Origin: Hydractinia symbiolongicarpus
Lineage: Eukaryota > Cnidaria > Hydrozoa > Anthoathecata > Hydractiniidae
Direction: 5' to 3'
DNA: 64,000 nucleotides
Assembly (NCBI RefSeq): GCF_029227915.1
Contig: NC_079881.1
Location: 7,318,001-7,382,000 of the forward strand
The notes beneath the pieces are model-generated. The model did no database searches. It was given only the letters and a program-made list of their open reading frames with translations, and was not told the origin of the DNA. This document shows positions 36,001-48,958 of the stretch, piece by piece (position 1 is the stretch's first letter; each line of letters begins with the position of its first letter). A program made the translations under genes and the position numbers.

Positions 36001-39000
36001 AGGAAACGGTAGAATGAGTACCTTCAAAAACATGTGTCACGATATTGCTGTGGAACGTGGTAAATGATTTTATTTTAAAACACGATATAAGAAGTTTTCA
36101 CCAATGTATGCAAATTTAAAATGTTCATAAATACGAATCTACACACCACAAAATAGCAGCAACACCAAATAGCAGCGAATAAATTGCACTTATCTAAATG
36201 AATGTGAACGAAATGAAATTCTTTCATGTTTCTGTAGAACGATTAAAGTCTAAGGAGTGGTGTGGATTGTCAAGAGGGAGGTATGTCACCTGAAAACCTT
36301 CACGGGGCTAACACGGATGTTTCTGATGAGCAGTTGAGTCATTGTTTTTTGACTCAGTTGATAGTTGCACCTTTCTAAGTTCGAAATTTCTTTTCGTTCA
36401 TTATCTTAGATTTGGAGCTATTTGGAGCAGCGCTTTAAGGGAATAAATGTTAATGGGGTCTTTAGTTTGTGGGAATAATTTTTTTCTAATGTGCTACAAG
36501 GGTCATAGATTCTGAACTATGATGTGGCTCTGCTCTGATATTCTATTATGATGGCGATAACACAATTGGTGTAGGAGCCGAAACTTTTCACAAGCAAAAT
36601 ATGTGTTAGGGCAACTTCATAGGTCACCGGCTTTATGATTTTCTATTATTGGGTTGCAATTAAACGCAAGCAAAGGTGATTTTATAGCATTCAGAAATTT
36701 GAAAGTCTACAAGTGCATCATTTAATCCTTACTTGTGTAAAGAAGCTAGCTGCAAATTTGATGCGCCAAATAGAGATTTTTTATGATTGTTGATGATAGA
36801 CATAGAAGTACGTTACATGCGAGATTCATAGCATTTAAATCCAATTGTCGTTTTATCTTGGGATTTAATAGCAGGATATCTATTGCGAAGGTGGATGGAG
36901 TCCTTAAAAGACCACGGTCGCTGTCTAAAAGTTGAACTCATTTCTTCTATTGGGGAAAAGTATTCATATCCAATCTTGTTAACAATTACTGAAAGGGATT
37001 TCTACAAGAGGTTAGAAATGTGTGATGTAAGGTCATCAAGTGCTTTAGTTAGATTTGTAGTTTTGAGGATATACAACGCAGGTACAGTATTTCACATAGA
37101 ACTAAGGAGAATAAAAATATAGATTTTGCTCGTTAATAAACAAATAAATTAATAAATAAATAAAAAAATATATATATAAAATATATTTTATATTACAGGT
37201 TGTGGTTCACACATAAGTTTTGCATTGCACAATGCATGGTATAAATTTTCAGATTTTCCACTAAAGAAGATCATCTGGAAAGGAATGTCTAACTGCAGAA
37301 CAAAACTAAAAAAGTAGAGCAGTGATTAATAACTGTTGAAAATTATTTTACAGTATTTAGTACGATTTTGATAAAATGCTAGACATAGTTTTAGGAGAAA
37401 ATAATTACCAACAGTTAAGGAATTCAAAAGGCAAGCAAGCTAAAAAAACTGAAAATCATTATTTCTTCCCTTTTTTAGACATCTGCACTGCTTGAAAATA
37501 AAAAAAAAGATATGTAGCTAGTTATCTATAGTATCTTTTTGGCCATGGATGTGTTACTTAAGACATTATCAACTTTCTGATCTTTACTGAATTTACGCTG
37601 AGTTCATGATTTAAACATTTATCGATAGAGCAGTCAAGTGACTATAGCCTTTCAGTAATATCTATGTAAACAAAACAACAACATATGGTTTATCTCCATA
37701 GGGCTGATTAATCAAAAAAAAAGAGCGTAACTCTGTTGTTTCATATATCCATAAGACGATATCCGTGGTTTCACTGCAGGATGCACCCTTCATATTGCAA
37801 GTGATAACGATGTTTATTTTTTCAAATTTCTTCTAAATGGACATTCAGGTAAAAACAGTTGCTAGAACACGGATGATCACTTTTAACAAGTTTTTAAAAA
37901 ACATATGTTATGTTTAAACACATTTGTTATCACGACTTCCATTGATAAAAAAGATCTGGGTTTTTTTCCCCCGCAAAACCGCAAAGGAATTCACCTTTTG
38001 TTTCTTAAATTATCATTTCCAAATAGCGAGTTGAAAAATATTTCTTTTATAATTAGAAACTGATTATTGATATCAGGTTGAGAATATCTAAGACACGGGG
38101 TGATAAAAAATTGAAGTTGTATTTCATAAACGTACTACAAAATCGAAATAATTAAGGAAAAACATTTAAAAGAGTTATTGGACGAAAATTGCAAAAAAGT
38201 GCAACCAGTTAAAAATGTGAAAAATATCCGCCTTGAATTCGAAGGTTATCTGTCCAAAGAATGCTTCAAAACATGCTCATCTACACGCTGGTGCAAAACA
38301 ATCAAACCGTTACTAAGCCGTTGCTATCACAATAAAATTCATAATATTGCTTTTTTAGGTTGTTCATTAAACTCACACGTGATTAGAAATTTGCTTCTCC
38401 AGCTACACATGTTTTTGTAATTTGGAAAATTGTTTTGTTTTATAAAAAAAATCCTTTTGAGCTGATGTTAACAAAAAAAAAAAAAATGCGGAATATTCAG
38501 ACTGGGTGTTTGCACAATTCGTGTTGCTTCTATTATTTTGTCTAATCCAGAAAGAGCCTTATGTAACATAAGAAAATTAATAATGTTTTGCTTTGTACGA
38601 CAAAGTACATTGTGCATTGCAGGATTTCAACTACTGGAACATCCAAAAAAAGATACATCCACTTAAGATGTAATCTTTCCTTATTTTGATGTTTTGTTGA
38701 TAAGAAAATCTTGTTATAGGTCATTAGTTGGACATCCCCTGGTTTTATCTACTTGTTTACAAGTTCAAAGCTAAGATCTTATTGCTGCAAATATTTACCT
38801 CGTAAATTGAATGCAATGGATTGCCATAAAGTTAAGGGATGGTTTCCATATCACAATTGTCACAGGTAATAAGAAAATACCCTATAGAATCTAGGTAAGG
38901 AGCATGCGCGAACGAAATTTTAAACGTTATTAGGAAGTGTGTCAGTATTAAATGTTACCTGAAATAAGAGCTGGAAAAAAGGTCAACATTATCGTTTCAG

Positions 39001-42000
39001 GTCGTTTTTTTATCAAGCAAAATCAAATATACATAGAGTTTTTTAAGTCAATTCGGTAAAAAATATTTGTTTCGGAATAATAACCAAGTCCAAAATAATT
39101 CTAATGAGACTCTCGGCATGTTCAACAACAGCATAACAAAGATTGTAACGATGGAAACGAGCCAGTTAAAGCGTTATTTTCTTTATCCGAATGGCATTTA
39201 AAAAATGTTTATCTATGCTGTATATTTTCATTGCATAATTTTATAATGTCCCTATAATTGTATTTTTAACGGTATTAGGCTGCATAGTTTATTAAACAAC
39301 CTATGGAAACATTATGTCTCCCTTCATTTGGAAGGCGCGAACCTCCTTGTTATCCACAAAAGTAATGTGAATCAATACAATGTACAAGTTTGTAAAGATA
39401 ATGACTTTAGATTAAGCTTCTCCACAGAAAAAAGAACATATCGTGAGATGCCTGAAATTAGGAAAATTTTAATGATCTCAATCTCGTTATTACGTTTAAG
39501 TAATATATTTCAGGGTTTTTTTTTATTTTGCTTTCCAAGTAGACCGGTGAATCCCTGTCCCAGATTAGAAACAAGCTGGAATTTCCTATGCCCTCTCTTT
39601 TTGCGAACAGATGTGAAAAGCTTTATTTCTGTAGTAATTTTTACATTTTATCGTGGCTGGTAAAATAATTTTGATAATTTTAGATTTGTAGAAAGAAACA
39701 TCCTTTCAGATCATAGAAATTGTTGACACCACTGGGTCTCTTGTTATAATACTTATCCTTGCTCCTTGACACGTCAAATGCAAGATGGAAAACTCCGAAA
39801 AATGTTTTTTTTAAATTCTAGTCCTCAATTATTGAGAAGGAATATATTTTTTGTTATAAATATCTCCTTTGATCTAAATATATATTCGTTGACATAATAA
39901 AAGTAAATTCAGAGAAATAAAAATAAAAAATTAGAAATTCCAAAAAATAGAAAAAATATGATGTAAGTAAGTAAGTAAATCTTAATTCATTCCTTTTATT
40001 GGTCAGTTGCTGTTCCCAACTCCATAATCACAACATCTGTCTTTCCTTGAATTGAATAAGGGTAGTAAAAATACCACCACTCAAAAAGCACGATTACGCC
40101 TCGGTTAAATCTTCTTTTCCATATTTTAGTTCCTCTTGTTTTCACTGTTCGTTAAAATACGACCAAATAACATGTTGGCATAAATTCTATGTTGACTAAA
40201 ATGACTACGAGTGTTTTGTCCCCTTAATACTATTTTAACCGGTACTACTTTGCAAGTATTTCGAGGATGATTTTGCGTGGGTCAACAGTACCAGCTGTTA
40301 GCCATTACGAACGTGTGTAGGCAGATCTTTTATCTAAATATGGAAATCAAAGTCAGGATTTGACAAATTAGATTCGGTAAGATTGTAAAGTAACTTACAC
40401 CCACGCAAATTAAAAAGCAAATTCTATATGTAAACAAATTAATTAGGTAGGGAGTTTTCACTGTTATCTAATTTGCGATTTCAACTGGAGATTACTTTGT
40501 TGTTTTTTGGGGAGGTGGTTTATTTGGAAAGCACATTTTCTTGTCTACAAGGGAACTAAAGGCTGTAAGGTTACTGTTGAAAAGAATACTTTGAGCTGCT
40601 ATAAATGAAAAAAAGGCATAGAAGTTCCGAATACTCTTTAGATGCTTCTCTTCGGTAATACGAAATCTTGTATTTTTAGTGATTTTTACACAAATTGTTA
40701 AAAGTCACCAGGATCGCGAAATTTTCTGATCACAAAAATATCTACCTTTAGTGTGATTTAGTTGAAGCATTTGTTGCTGACACACTAATTCCAGGTGAGT
40801 TTTCCACACATGGGATGCTTGTTTGCTAATTTGTGAGGTTCACTATCAGTTATCAATAACTCTACATCTATACACGAACACTTTTCAAGAGTATATTATC
40901 TTTCATTCGTTTCTATTATGTTTCTATGGATCCTGCTATAACTACCAAGACATCAAAGGCTTTTAAGTTATTCAATTGTTTATCAGAGATCAAGAAAATT
41001 GGCAAACACCTAATTTGCCTCACGATGGGTGGCTATCCGACACAGCTAAGCAACATTTATCGTGGCTAATCTGCTAAGTTTATGAAAGATTAGTAACGGG
41101 CCTCTATAAAAGGTTCGATTTTTCGTTCAGGTATCTAATAGAGAGGTATCAACTAAGATCAATACCAGGTAAGGTTAGTTTGTTTATTATACTGAGTTAT
41201 TAAACCTACACAATACCGTTGTAAGTTAATTTTCCACAAGCCTAAGGAATGTGGGTACAAAAGTGCTCACTATGGTTATTAGGTGAACTCATAATTGTAA
41301 GATGCCTATATCATAATCGCTAGAGAAAAAATGTACTCTCTAAAATCATAGGCAATGGTAACTTGCGGTTTGTTATTTTTTGATATAACGATAACTGATT
41401 CAATTAACCAGAGATGCAGTTCAAATAGTTGATCCACAGTTACAAATGCAACGCTTTTGATACGATTTTGTAAATTAAATAATGTAACTTTGCCACTTGC
41501 CGTTTATGCTTTAGCAATAATCTTATCGTCAATGGTAATCAATAAAAGATATGCCTTGTTAATAAGCATTTATCTGGCCTACGTTTCCACGATATCTCCA
41601 CTCATTTAAGCCCAAGAGATTCTTTTCATTCGAAAGAATTTGAAAAGAGAGAAGGTAGCGGCTTTAAAAAGGGAAGGGAGAATTTAAAATGTAATATATT
41701 TATTAAATGCCTCATATTCTTTGATAATGATATTTATCTTGTTTAAACGGTCATTGTTCTTTATTTGTTCCCTCTTCTTGCTAACATTATATGTTTTACT
41801 TAATAATGAATAACAGCAACCAAAACCAGATCTGTTTTGTACTAGCTAAGTCGCAAAATTTGTTTCACAAAAAATCAGACAAACAAATCAATATATATAT
41901 TATATATAAATATTATAATATTTGTAATATTATAATCTTCAAATGCATTAGAATTTATGATTTGTAAAGGGAGTGCAATAATAAGGACTGTTTTCTTATT

Positions 42001-42550
42001 CTGATCAGATCACTAATATCTGCACGCTGCAAGATGCAAAAAAATATGAGAAAATGGAATGATATTATTATTAATCTTTAATGAAAAAATGCAATATAGC
42101 TGTGTTGTTAAGGTTACCAACTGATGAAAGAATGTATCCTATACAATCAAAAGACGAAATTCAAATGTTCGAGCAATTAGAAAATGAGTACATCGATTTT
42201 TCCCGGCAGTTTAACTGCGTCATTTGTGTTTTGTGACTTGCACTCGTCCTAGAAAACTAGATTTGATTTAGTATAAACATTATTGCATCCCGAAAATGCA
42301 AGTCATTGTCCTCTATTGTGAAAATGTTGACTACAAAGCGATTACACATTTTGTAAGAAACCAAGAAAAGGACCTGGTAGCCTAGGTTTCTCCATCATAA
42401 TTCTAGCATCAAAATTTTGTCATGAATAGCTCAAATTTCTAATGAATTGATGTCTTTTATTTGCATATATGTATTTTAGTGCCATATCAAGGCAGTGCAT
42501 AATCTTAAGGGAAAAAAGTTATAAGTTACGATGCTTTTATCGTTTTTTGT
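33004..42550. other. Paired intergenic arm sequence, right inner part
   Basis: Inverted partner of about 19.4-31.3 kb. It lacks the hAT-like insertion and contains the 36331-37298 insertion. The longer open frames (39328-39663, 38178-38420) lie in sequence whose left counterpart is not open in the same frame, so no gene is supported. Confidence 0.45.
36331..37298. mobile_element. Right-arm-only insertion of about 0.97 kb, unclassified
   Basis: On the left, sequence matching 36300-36330 runs directly into sequence matching 37299-37330 (compare about 27000-27060). The intervening bases are therefore extra in the right arm. The ends share only GCAGTT/AACTGC, so terminal repeats are weak. A T/A-rich microsatellite with TAAATAAA lies at 37127-37195, and an open frame of 79 codons at 36883-37122 has no recognised domain. 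It could be a decayed DNA element or retroelement fragment; I cannot tell which. Confidence 0.5.
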
Positions 42551-45498
42551 TCTCCAACATCCGTTGTTCTTTTTTCCGATCTTTGCGTTTGGTTTAAAGG
42601 ATTCAAGATTTCACTTAACATGGCAATTTCAGCATTTTTAGTAATGTGCAAGTTCTTACAATGTGCTAATAGTTGCTGACGTCAGCAAGGTCATTTTTCA
42701 TCAATTTTAAGGCCTTCGTGGGCTCCGACGTGGGTTACTTTGCCCCGTGGGCGTGTTAGAAAATGTGCCAACCAACTTTTCAAGGCTTTCTACCAGGCCT
42801 AACTGGGTGCAAAATTAGCGACTTTGCAACCTGTCAACTGCAGAGTGACTGATCGACTTTTCTCAATATTTTTTTCCAAGATGGTAGGTCCCATACCTCG
42901 CTTGGCCTTCCTAGATATTGGCTTTATATCCTTATACCCTAATCCTTAAAATTCATAACACGTCTCCATTTTATTAATGCGAATCTTTCATTAAAAATTG
43001 AACATGTAATTAGTCCAATCGGGAAGGATTGGATTCTCAGGCAGCCTTTGACATAGTTTCATTTGAATTATTTAAAAGGAAAATATGTGAAGTAATTTTT
43101 ATCTGGTTGTAAGAAACTTTAAACAAAATGTTATTATTCGTTTTAAAACTAAAATAATTAAATTCTACGCAGCTATTAGTATTTTTGGAGAAATTTCAAA
43201 TTTTTGATGACGTCTCAGTAAAATTTATTTGCTGTTGTTTTGCTCCTTAAAGTACATACTATAAGTGTGCCAAGTTTGATACGATTTGGACAGGCCTATA
43301 AAATATTATAGGAACACGTTCTGTAATAAAAGGACTAGTTGATGGTGAACAATTGCGTTTTAATGTTTACGTAGCACGAAACTTTCTCTTACACAAACGG
43401 ACATACAGCTATTGCTGAAGAGTTAATAAAAATAAGGCGTTTGTTCATAGAGCGCGTAGTGCGCCGTGTTTTGTCAGAACCGCAGATTATGAAGTCATAA
43501 CAAAGAATAGTAGGGTGTAGAAAACTAAGCTGAGAATTAGTGATTGTATGAATTAATGATAATTGTACTTACGCTGTAATTGCTGTAAATAGACGTCTAA
43601 ATGACAAGTTTTAGATCGTAACAATGAATGTTTGATACTGTTGACATGGAAACTAAAATCTTCCCGATATGAATTTTTTCAAGAGATAAGTAGGCTTCAT
43701 AGTGTTTTAGCTGCAGCTATATCAAGAGTACAATTTGACGACGTTAAAGGAGAATAAATAAAGTACCGCTTCAAGGAAAGGGTTATATCATTTACCATGT
43801 CTGTTTATATGTTTGTAATGGTTTTAAAATTGCAAACTAACAACAATGAAAATAATAAACATGAGCAACAAAGTTTTCTTAAGGCGATCCATGAAACAGC
43901 CAAATCATTTGACATTTTAAGATTGTAAATCCAACTATTGCTATACTGCCTGGAATTATTAAGATACAGCTTCCTATGTTCTATAATTGGTTACTTTCCT
44001 AGGAAGGCTATCTGGCTATCTACAATGGTTAAAATGTATATTGAAACAAAAGCAGTTTTTTTATTTCATGTTTTAAATAAGCAGTTCGGGTAAAATTGAT
44101 CTTGTTGGCATTAGCAAGAATTAGCACATTACAAGAGTATGAACACGATCAATTAAATTTGAAGTCTGCTATTGAATATCGCCACGTCAACATGGACAAG
44201 TTCAAAATGCGTCAATGTAACACAGAAATAGCGTATGTTGTCACGTTTGAAGGACTGTTGTGTATTAGTACGCAATATCTCCAATATGTCGCCTAAGCAT
44301 TGCTTTAACTGTCCATTGAGATGCGACCCTTCCATTTAAACCAATTTTGTCAGCAGCTAGGGTGACATAACACCAGGGCCAAATCTCAACTTTGACATGT
44401 CAATATAACACAGAATTAAATATTCCATCCGGTAGTGCTCCGGTTTACAAACGTTAAAGGGAGAGGTGCCCAGAAATCGTATTTAAAGACACAAATTTGT
44501 TGATGAAAAAGAAGTAGGAAATGTGGGATATTTTCAACTCCATTTCTACCATTCCATCTTGGCGCACAATCCGTCTGGATTTGTCAAATTTTTTTCACAT
44601 AACGGCTGGCAAAAGTCCATTCAAGAGAAGTAAGATTGTTATGTCTCTTTAATAATGGTTGTATTGTGTCTGTTCTAAATAGTTGCGCCCAGCTTTTTCG
44701 GAATAATAGTGCAGAGCTCAATTTTTACGGACATCTGTTTTTCGGTTGGACGCCGCTTCATTTCGGAATAATTTCGGAATCACGCCAGAACCGGATAAAT
44801 AAACAACATGCTACGGAGACTATTCCATTTTTGGAAGTAATGTGGTCAAGTTTGCAGTTCAATTTGACCTTTTTATCTTCTCTATTTCTTTTCTTTCTGT
44901 TTTCACATGTTAATGCAAGGTATATATTTTTACGTTTTTTAAGCCACGTACAAATCTTAAATACACTCTTCGTAAGCCAACCAGTTATAATTAGCTTTAC
45001 TTATTCGTGTTGTTTTGAAGTTTCATTTAGTTTGGTATACTATTATTCATTTGTATTTGTTGTTGTGGGTATATAACTATAGCTCTTTAGCCACCTCTAA
45101 CTAACAGTTAAAGTAGGCAAATGTAGTTTGGCTAACAATAATATTCCTACAATAATAATTAGAGAATTCTAAATACGGTCAGGTTAAAACCGAACCGATA
45201 AAGATTTTCGGCCAATAGTATTACCCTATGCTCATATATGACACGGCTTATCTGTTTAGTGCTCTGTCTGGTGTTAACGACGGGCTGTTTCCTGTGATTT
45301 TATTTAAACCGTTTAGATGTTTTTTTGGAAAATGGTATTGCGCGTATTACTTATGTGTAACACGGTTTAGGACATGTTTAAAAAATCTAGGCATGATTTT
45401 GGCCAATTGTGAACATTGGTATACCATGTTGCATTTTTATCTCTGTAGCTAAATTGGTATTTCCAATAAAAAATCTTGAATACATATGTTACTCCCGG
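42551..45498. other. Right-arm segment without left partner
   Basis: About 3 kb, including the MITE relative at 42886-43312, has no match in the left arm between 18.2 and 19.4 kb. The open frame at 44636-45076 (146 codons) is rich in Phe, Leu, Ser and Val and has no recognisable family. Frames at 44096-44296 and 45228-45452 are equally unassignable. It is probably a composite of insertions, or sequence lost from the left arm. Confidence 0.4.
42886..43312. mobile_element. Diverged relative of the same MITE (copy 3)
   Basis: Segments AGGTCCCATACCT at 42886 and TACTATAAGTGTGCCAAG near 43258 occur in the same order and spacing class as in copy 2. The terminal repeats are not recognisable. It lies in right-arm sequence with no partner on the left. 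Confidence 0.5.
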
Positions 45499-45632
45499 CT
45501 AGTCTATGTTATAATACCTGTATACGTCTGTCTTTCTGTCACGGAAAATGGTACCGCAAGTTGCGAGACGCACGCAATGAGATATTAAAAGGACTGGCGA
45601 ACCCGTGGATTTTTCCACGGGCTACAGACTAG
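45499..45632. mobile_element. Small element with CCCGTGG hairpin
   Basis: CTAGTCT and AGACTAG bound 134 bases. Near the right end, CCCGTGGA and TCCACGGG form a hairpin around TTTT at 45602-45621. The same CCCGTGGA and ATCCAC words appear in the larger elements at 54258-55763 and near 11730-11760, so these belong to one dispersed family. Confidence 0.55.
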
Positions 45633-45734
45633 TGTTATATATTCTTCCAGGAAAAAAAACAAATTGCAGGTGATGCATTTTTAAACAGGTATTATGCGTA
45701 ACTGTTTACATAACAAAATAGTTTTATGGTCATA

Positions 45735-46166
45735 TACTGTAATGACCCCAACAAGTGCCCTGAGCACTTATTAAATTTTTGGATTATTTGCATGAGCGCT
45801 TAATCGAGGGGCGCTGCAAAAATGCTGGGCGCTAATAAATTTTTCCTAATGTTGTACTAATTAAAGGCAACGGTATTTTCCAATGTGTTATTTATTCATG
45901 TAAAATAAAAGTGAACAAAAGATGTAACAATATAACCTTTAGTCTTTCTAGTGTTCTCAATTCAAGAAAGTAAAATTTGTAAATGAGCGCCCAGTTTCGC
46001 AAGGTAGTTTTCGATTAAGCACTTCCTTTTGTCAGGTGGGCGCTTATTCAAGGGGACGCCTAATAAGTGCTAGGTGCTTATTGAACTTTGAGGGAATTAC
46101 CTAGGCGCTTATTGCAGGGGGAGGGGGCCTTAAGAAATGCTGGGCGCTTAATTAGATCACTACGGA
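45735..46166. mobile_element. MITE-like element with GCGCTTATT motifs
   Basis: The left end TACTGTAATGACCCC resembles the reverse complement of the right end (TCCGTAGTGATC). Both ends continue into similar GTGCCCTGAGCA / GCGCCCAGCA words. The interior repeats GGCGCTTATT-type motifs in both orientations and contains no coding frame. Its right end overlaps the start of the tandem array at 46154. Confidence 0.55.
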
Positions 46167-48958
46167 ATCTAGTTTTTAAGCTCATATGGAATTCCTAAAA
46201 CGATTAAATATTTTTAATTTCCATATTTATGAAAATAAGGCATTTCCTTTTATCGTAACATTCGAAATCCAAGACCTTTATATCAGTGTAAGAAATCGGT
46301 TATGTGAAATGTCTAAAATTATCATAAAATGTTTAAAATATTATTTTCATACTCAAATAATTTTCCTTTTGTACGTCCAAGAAAATATTTTTAAACTTAT
46401 ATTTCTAAACTACGTGTATCCTGCGTTTGGAAATACATACATGTTGATGAGCAAACTAACATATGTCCTCTGCACAGTTGTTAATAGAAAGTTTCGTTAA
46501 TTACGCCAGAAATCGTGCATTGAAAAAACACCATGGAACCTATTGAAATACTGTCAAAAAATTAAATTGCCGATGCGTCCCTTTTTTCGTGCTTTTATTG
46601 TAAAGTGATTAAAACGGCCCTTGTTCTTGCGAAATTATATTTTAATGGTCATAACTTTTCAGTATTCGATCTTTCTAATAAAATTTTATTGTTGATGAAA
46701 CAAATAAAACGGGTTTAAAAAGTTAAAATATTTATTAGTGAGACTTCTCGTACATTAAATACATCAGACTATATAAGCAACTTAAATCAAATTCACATAT
46801 GTACAAAAAAAAGGTTTGGAGAAAACCACAAACGAACTTATCTTACATCACTTCAATAAGCGCAGAAACCTAATATCTAATTAATCATTGATTGTAGGTA
46901 TGAACTGTATAATTCAAAATGTCTCTAATATTTAAAGTTTCCTGTTCTTAGATGGACATTTTTCAAGAAAAAACATGAGCAGATTTAATCACGGTGTACC
47001 CCGCCGGATCAAATTCCCCCTGTAGCTTTTCATGCTTTTCAAAACTCTCATTAGGTTTGGTTTCGCTAACATACTTTTCTTTAGATCATTACGGTATCTA
47101 GTTTTTAAGCTGATATGGAATTCCTAAAACGATTAAATATTTTTAATTTCCATATTTATGAAAATAAGGCATTTCCTTTTATCGTAACATTCGAAATCCA
47201 AGACCATTATATCAGTGTAAGAAATACACGTTTCGGTTATGTGAAATGTCTAAAATTATCATAAAATGTTTAAAATATTATTTTCATACTCAAATAATTT
47301 TCCTTTTGTACGTCCAAGAAAATATTTTTAAACTTATATTTCTAAACTACGTGTATCCTGCGTTTGGAAATACATACTTGTTGATGAGCAAACTAACATA
47401 TGTCCTCTGCACAGTTGTTAATATAAAGTTTCGTTAATTGCGTCAGAAATCGTGCATTGAAAAAACACCATGGAACCTATTGAAATACTGTCCAAAAATT
47501 AAATTGCCGATGCGTCCCTTTTTTCGTGCTTTTATTGTAAAGTGATTAAAACGGCCCTTGTTCTTGCAAAATTATATTTCAATAGTCATAACTTTTCAGT
47601 ATTCGATCTTTCTAATAAAATTTTATTGTTGATGAAACAAATAAAACGGGTTTAAAAAGTTAAAATATTTATTAGTGAGACTTCTCGTACATTAAGTACA
47701 TCAGACTATATAAGCAACTTAAATCAAATTCACATATGTACAGATAAAAAGGTGTGGAGAAAACCACAAACGAACTTATCTTACATCACTTCAATAAGCG
47801 CAGAAACCTAATATCTAATTAATCATTGATTGTAGGTATGAACTGTCTAATTCAAAATGTCTCTAATATTTAACGTTTCCTGTTCTTAGATGGACATTCT
47901 TCAAGAAAAAACATGAGCAGATTTAATCACGGTGTACCCCGCCGGATCAAATTCCCCCTGTAGCTTTTCATGCTTTTCAAAACTCTCATTAGGTTTGGTT
48001 TCGCTAACATACTTTTCTTTAGATCATTACGGTATCTAGTTTTTAAGCTGATATGGAATTCCTAAAACGATTAAATATTTTTAATTTCCATATTTATGAA
48101 AATAAGGCATTTCCTTTTATCGTAACATTCGAAATCCAAGACCATTATATCAGTGTAAGAAATACACGTTTCGGTTATGTGAAATGTCTAAAATTATCAT
48201 AAAATGTTTAAAATATTATTTTCATACTCAAATAATTTTCCTTTTGTACGTCCAAGAAAATATTTTTAAACTTATATTTCTAAACTACGTGTATCCTGCG
48301 TTTGGAAATACATACTTGTTGATGAGCAAACTAACATATGTCCTCTGCACAGTTGTTAATATAAAGTTTCGTTAATTGCGTCAGAAATCGTGCATTGAAA
48401 AAACACCATGGAACCTATTGAAATACTGTCCAAAAATTAAATTGCCGATGCGTCCCTTTTTTCGTGCTTTTATTGTAAAGTGATTAAAACGGCCCTTGTT
48501 CTTGCAAAATTATATTTCAATAGTCATAACTTTTCAGTATTCGATCTTTCTAATAAAATTTTATTGTTGATGAAACAAATAAAACGGGTTTAAAAAGTTA
48601 AAATATTTATTAGTGAGACTTCTCGTACATTAAGTACATCAGACTATATAAGCAACTTAAATCAAATTCACATATGTACAGATAAAAAGGTGTGGAGAAA
48701 ACCACAAACGAACTTATCTTACATCACTTCAATAAGCGCAGAAACCTAATATCTAATTAATCATTGATTGTAGGTATGAACTGTCTAATTCAAAATGTCT
48801 CTAATATTTAACGTTTCCTGTTCTTAGATGGACATTCTTCAAGAAAAAACATGAGCAGATTTAATCACGGTGTACCCCGCCGGATCAAATTCCCCCTGTA
48901 GCTTTTCATGCTTTTCAAAACTCTCATTAGGTTTGGTTTCGCTAACATACTTTTCTTT
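46154..48958. repeat. Three tandem copies of a 0.94 kb unit
   Basis: Copies are 46154-47082 (929 bases), 47083-48020 (938) and 48021-48958 (938). Copies 2 and 3 are almost indistinguishable. Copy 1 differs at scattered bases and lacks the 8 bases ACACGTTT after GTAAGAAAT. Each begins AGATCATTACGG or AGATCACTACGG, which in copy 1 is the end of the adjacent MITE-like element. The same 63-codon frame appears in each copy (46312, 47246, 48184), but this only reflects copying, and it has no domain. The left arm has half of one unit, so the expansion happened in the right arm. Confidence 0.88.

Noticed and set aside
44636-45076. 146-codon ORF as a membrane protein gene
   Set aside because: Its hydrophobicity comes from T-rich sequence. 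There is no homologue in the other arm and no motif I recognise, so it is mentioned only as an unassigned frame.
47246-48375. Repeated 63-codon ORF as a gene family
   Set aside because: The frames are copies of the same tandem unit. Identity follows from recent duplication, with no domain, no signal of selection and low-complexity composition.
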